Shown here: positions 6,918 to 7,684 of the stretch, piece after piece
How positions within the stretch are numbered: the stretch's first letter is position 1
How the letters are laid out: each line of letters starts with the position of its first letter
Origin: Dehalococcoidia bacterium
GTDB taxonomy: Bacteria; Chloroflexota; Dehalococcoidia; GIF9; UBA5620
Direction of reading: 5' to 3'
NCBI GenBank assembly: GCA_016783225.1
Contig: JADHWZ010000109.1
Span: 1-7,684 of the forward strand
Length of the DNA stretch: 7,684 nucleotides
Translations under genes and position numbers: made by a program
Notes under the pieces: generated by a model
Database searches by the model: none
What the model was told of the DNA's origin: nothing
What the model saw: the letters and a program-made list of their open reading frames with translations, nothing else

Positions 6918-6919
6918 CG

Positions 6920-7684
6920 CTACTGCAGGACGATGTTGTCTATAAGCCTCGTCTTTCCAATTCTGACTGCTAGAGAGGCCAGCGCCGTCCTATCGATTTC
7001 CGACAGTTCTTCCAGGGTCTGACTATCGGCGACGCTAACATAGTCAACCTCAGCTAATGGCTCCTTGCTGATGAGGGAAACCATCGCCTGTCGCAGGAGC
7101 TCAGCGTTTTTCTCGCCCTTTTGCCATAGCTGCTGAGCCTGGGTTAGAGCCCGAAACAAGACAGTGGCTGCTTGACGGTCCTGAGAGTCAAGGTAGACAT
7201 TGCGGCTGCTCATTGCCAGGCCATCGTCTTCCCGTATGGTTGGCACGACTATAACTTGCACATTCATGTTGAGCTCAGCGACCATTTTCTTGATCACTAT
7301 CGCCTGCTGAGCATCTTTTTGACCAAAATAGGCCCGGGTTGGCTCAACAATGTTGAACAGCTTGGCGACTACTGTGGTTACCCCCTTGAAATGCCCTGGA
7401 CGGTAACTTCCTTCGAGCCGGTCAGTAACCTTTTCCACTGCGACCCAGCTATTGAACCCCTGAGGGTACATCTCTTCATTCGACGGCATAAAGACAACGT
7501 CAGCATTCTCTTTTTGCAGCAAACTCAGGTCGCGGTCTGGGTCACGAGGATAGGTACTGAGATCTTCGGCCGGGCCGAATTGGGTCGGGTTAACGAAAAT
7601 GCTCACTACCACCGTGGCGCTCTCAGCCCGAGCTTGTTTCACCAGAGACAGGTGCCCCTGGTGAAGGTAGCCCATCGTGGGGAC
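6920..7684 (-). CDS. panC: Pantothenate synthetase (pantoate--beta-alanine ligase), 5' end outside the window
   Basis: Joins D-pantoate and beta-alanine with ATP, through a pantoyl-adenylate, in the cytoplasm: the last step of vitamin B5 synthesis toward CoA. The visible 254 residues start inside the conserved VPTMGYLHQGH motif; V, P and T are encoded up to the window edge before the Met at 7675, so that Met is not the start and roughly 25-30 residues are missing. Counted from that Met: nucleotide-binding HxGH (H5, H8), FVNPTQFGP (27-35), GHFKGVTTVVAKLFN (94-108), YFGQKDAQQ (116-124, with the ATP-binding lysine K120) and the KMSKS-like MSSRN (155-159). The C-terminal dimer or lid domain is complete through IGKTRLIDNIVL. 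The stop TAG is 2 bp from the end of the MFS gene, on the opposite strand. Nothing looks unusual in the visible part. Confidence 0.97.
   Translation of the reverse strand, partial: VPTMGYLHQGHLSLVKQARAESATVVVSIFVNPTQFGPAEDLSTYPRDPDRDLSLLQKENADVVFMPSNEEMYPQGFNSWVAVEKVTDRLEGSYRPGHFKGVTTVVAKLFNIVEPTRAYFGQKDAQQAIVIKKMVAELNMNVQVIVVPTIREDDGLAMSSRNVYLDSQDRQAATVLFRALTQAQQLWQKGEKNAELLRQAMVSLISKEPLAEVDYVSVADSQTLEELSEIDRTALASLAVRIGKTRLIDNIVLQ

Noticed and set aside
6915..6922. A bidirectional terminator between the MFS gene and panC
   Set aside because: Only 2 bp separate the two stops, and I saw no clear hairpin with a T-run around the junction; transcripts probably overlap.
7673..7675. ATG at 7675 as the panC start
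   Set aside because: V, P and T of the conserved VPTMG motif are encoded in frame before it, so the gene continues beyond the window.

Overview
The window carries a selenocysteine formate dehydrogenase operon and its surroundings. The base composition is mixed and the gene set is anaerobic: a molybdenum or tungsten formate dehydrogenase with NuoE/NuoF-type electron-transfer subunits. This suggests a strictly anaerobic bacterium. The style of the flanking genes (a CSGIQFPY-type FAD protein, a YkgJ protein, panC) made me think of Chloroflexota/Dehalococcoidia, but that is a weak impression that only a search could settle.

Layout. From 4319 down to the left edge, all on the minus strand, lie a NuoE-like [2Fe-2S] subunit (3870-4319), a NuoF-like flavin/NADH subunit with two extra C-terminal ferredoxin clusters (1947-3857), and the catalytic subunit FdhA (from 1879 past base 1). 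FdhA looks broken at a TGA (746-748), but the same frame continues without a stop to the window edge as typical formate dehydrogenase sequence. The TGA sits at the active-site selenocysteine position. A bacterial SECIS-type hairpin with a GGUCU loop starts 11 nt after it. The gene is therefore one Sec-encoding CDS, not two ORFs or a pseudogene. A TTGACC-17-TAAACT promoter and a strong AGGAGGT ribosome site mark the start of this operon.

Upstream, also on the minus strand, are a YkgJ-type cysteine-cluster protein (4440-4991) and an N-terminal remnant of a geranylgeranyl-reductase-like FAD protein (5110-5436). A TATAAT promoter precedes the remnant, and a 17-bp palindrome lies in the spacer of that promoter. 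The 233-bp gap 5437-5669 separates it from a divergent plus-strand MFS transporter (5670-6917). The transporter has its own inverted repeat over an extended -10. Its end converges, 2 bp apart, with the 3' end of panC (pantothenate synthetase, minus strand), whose start lies outside the window.

How the parts fit. FdhA would interconvert formate and CO2. Its N-terminal iron-sulfur domains would pass electrons to NuoF (FMN, NAD(P)H) and NuoE, as in cytoplasmic NAD(P)- or NAD/ferredoxin-linked formate dehydrogenases. No membrane anchor subunit and no maturation gene (fdhD, selA, selB) is visible here. The transporter and panC have no evident link to formate metabolism.
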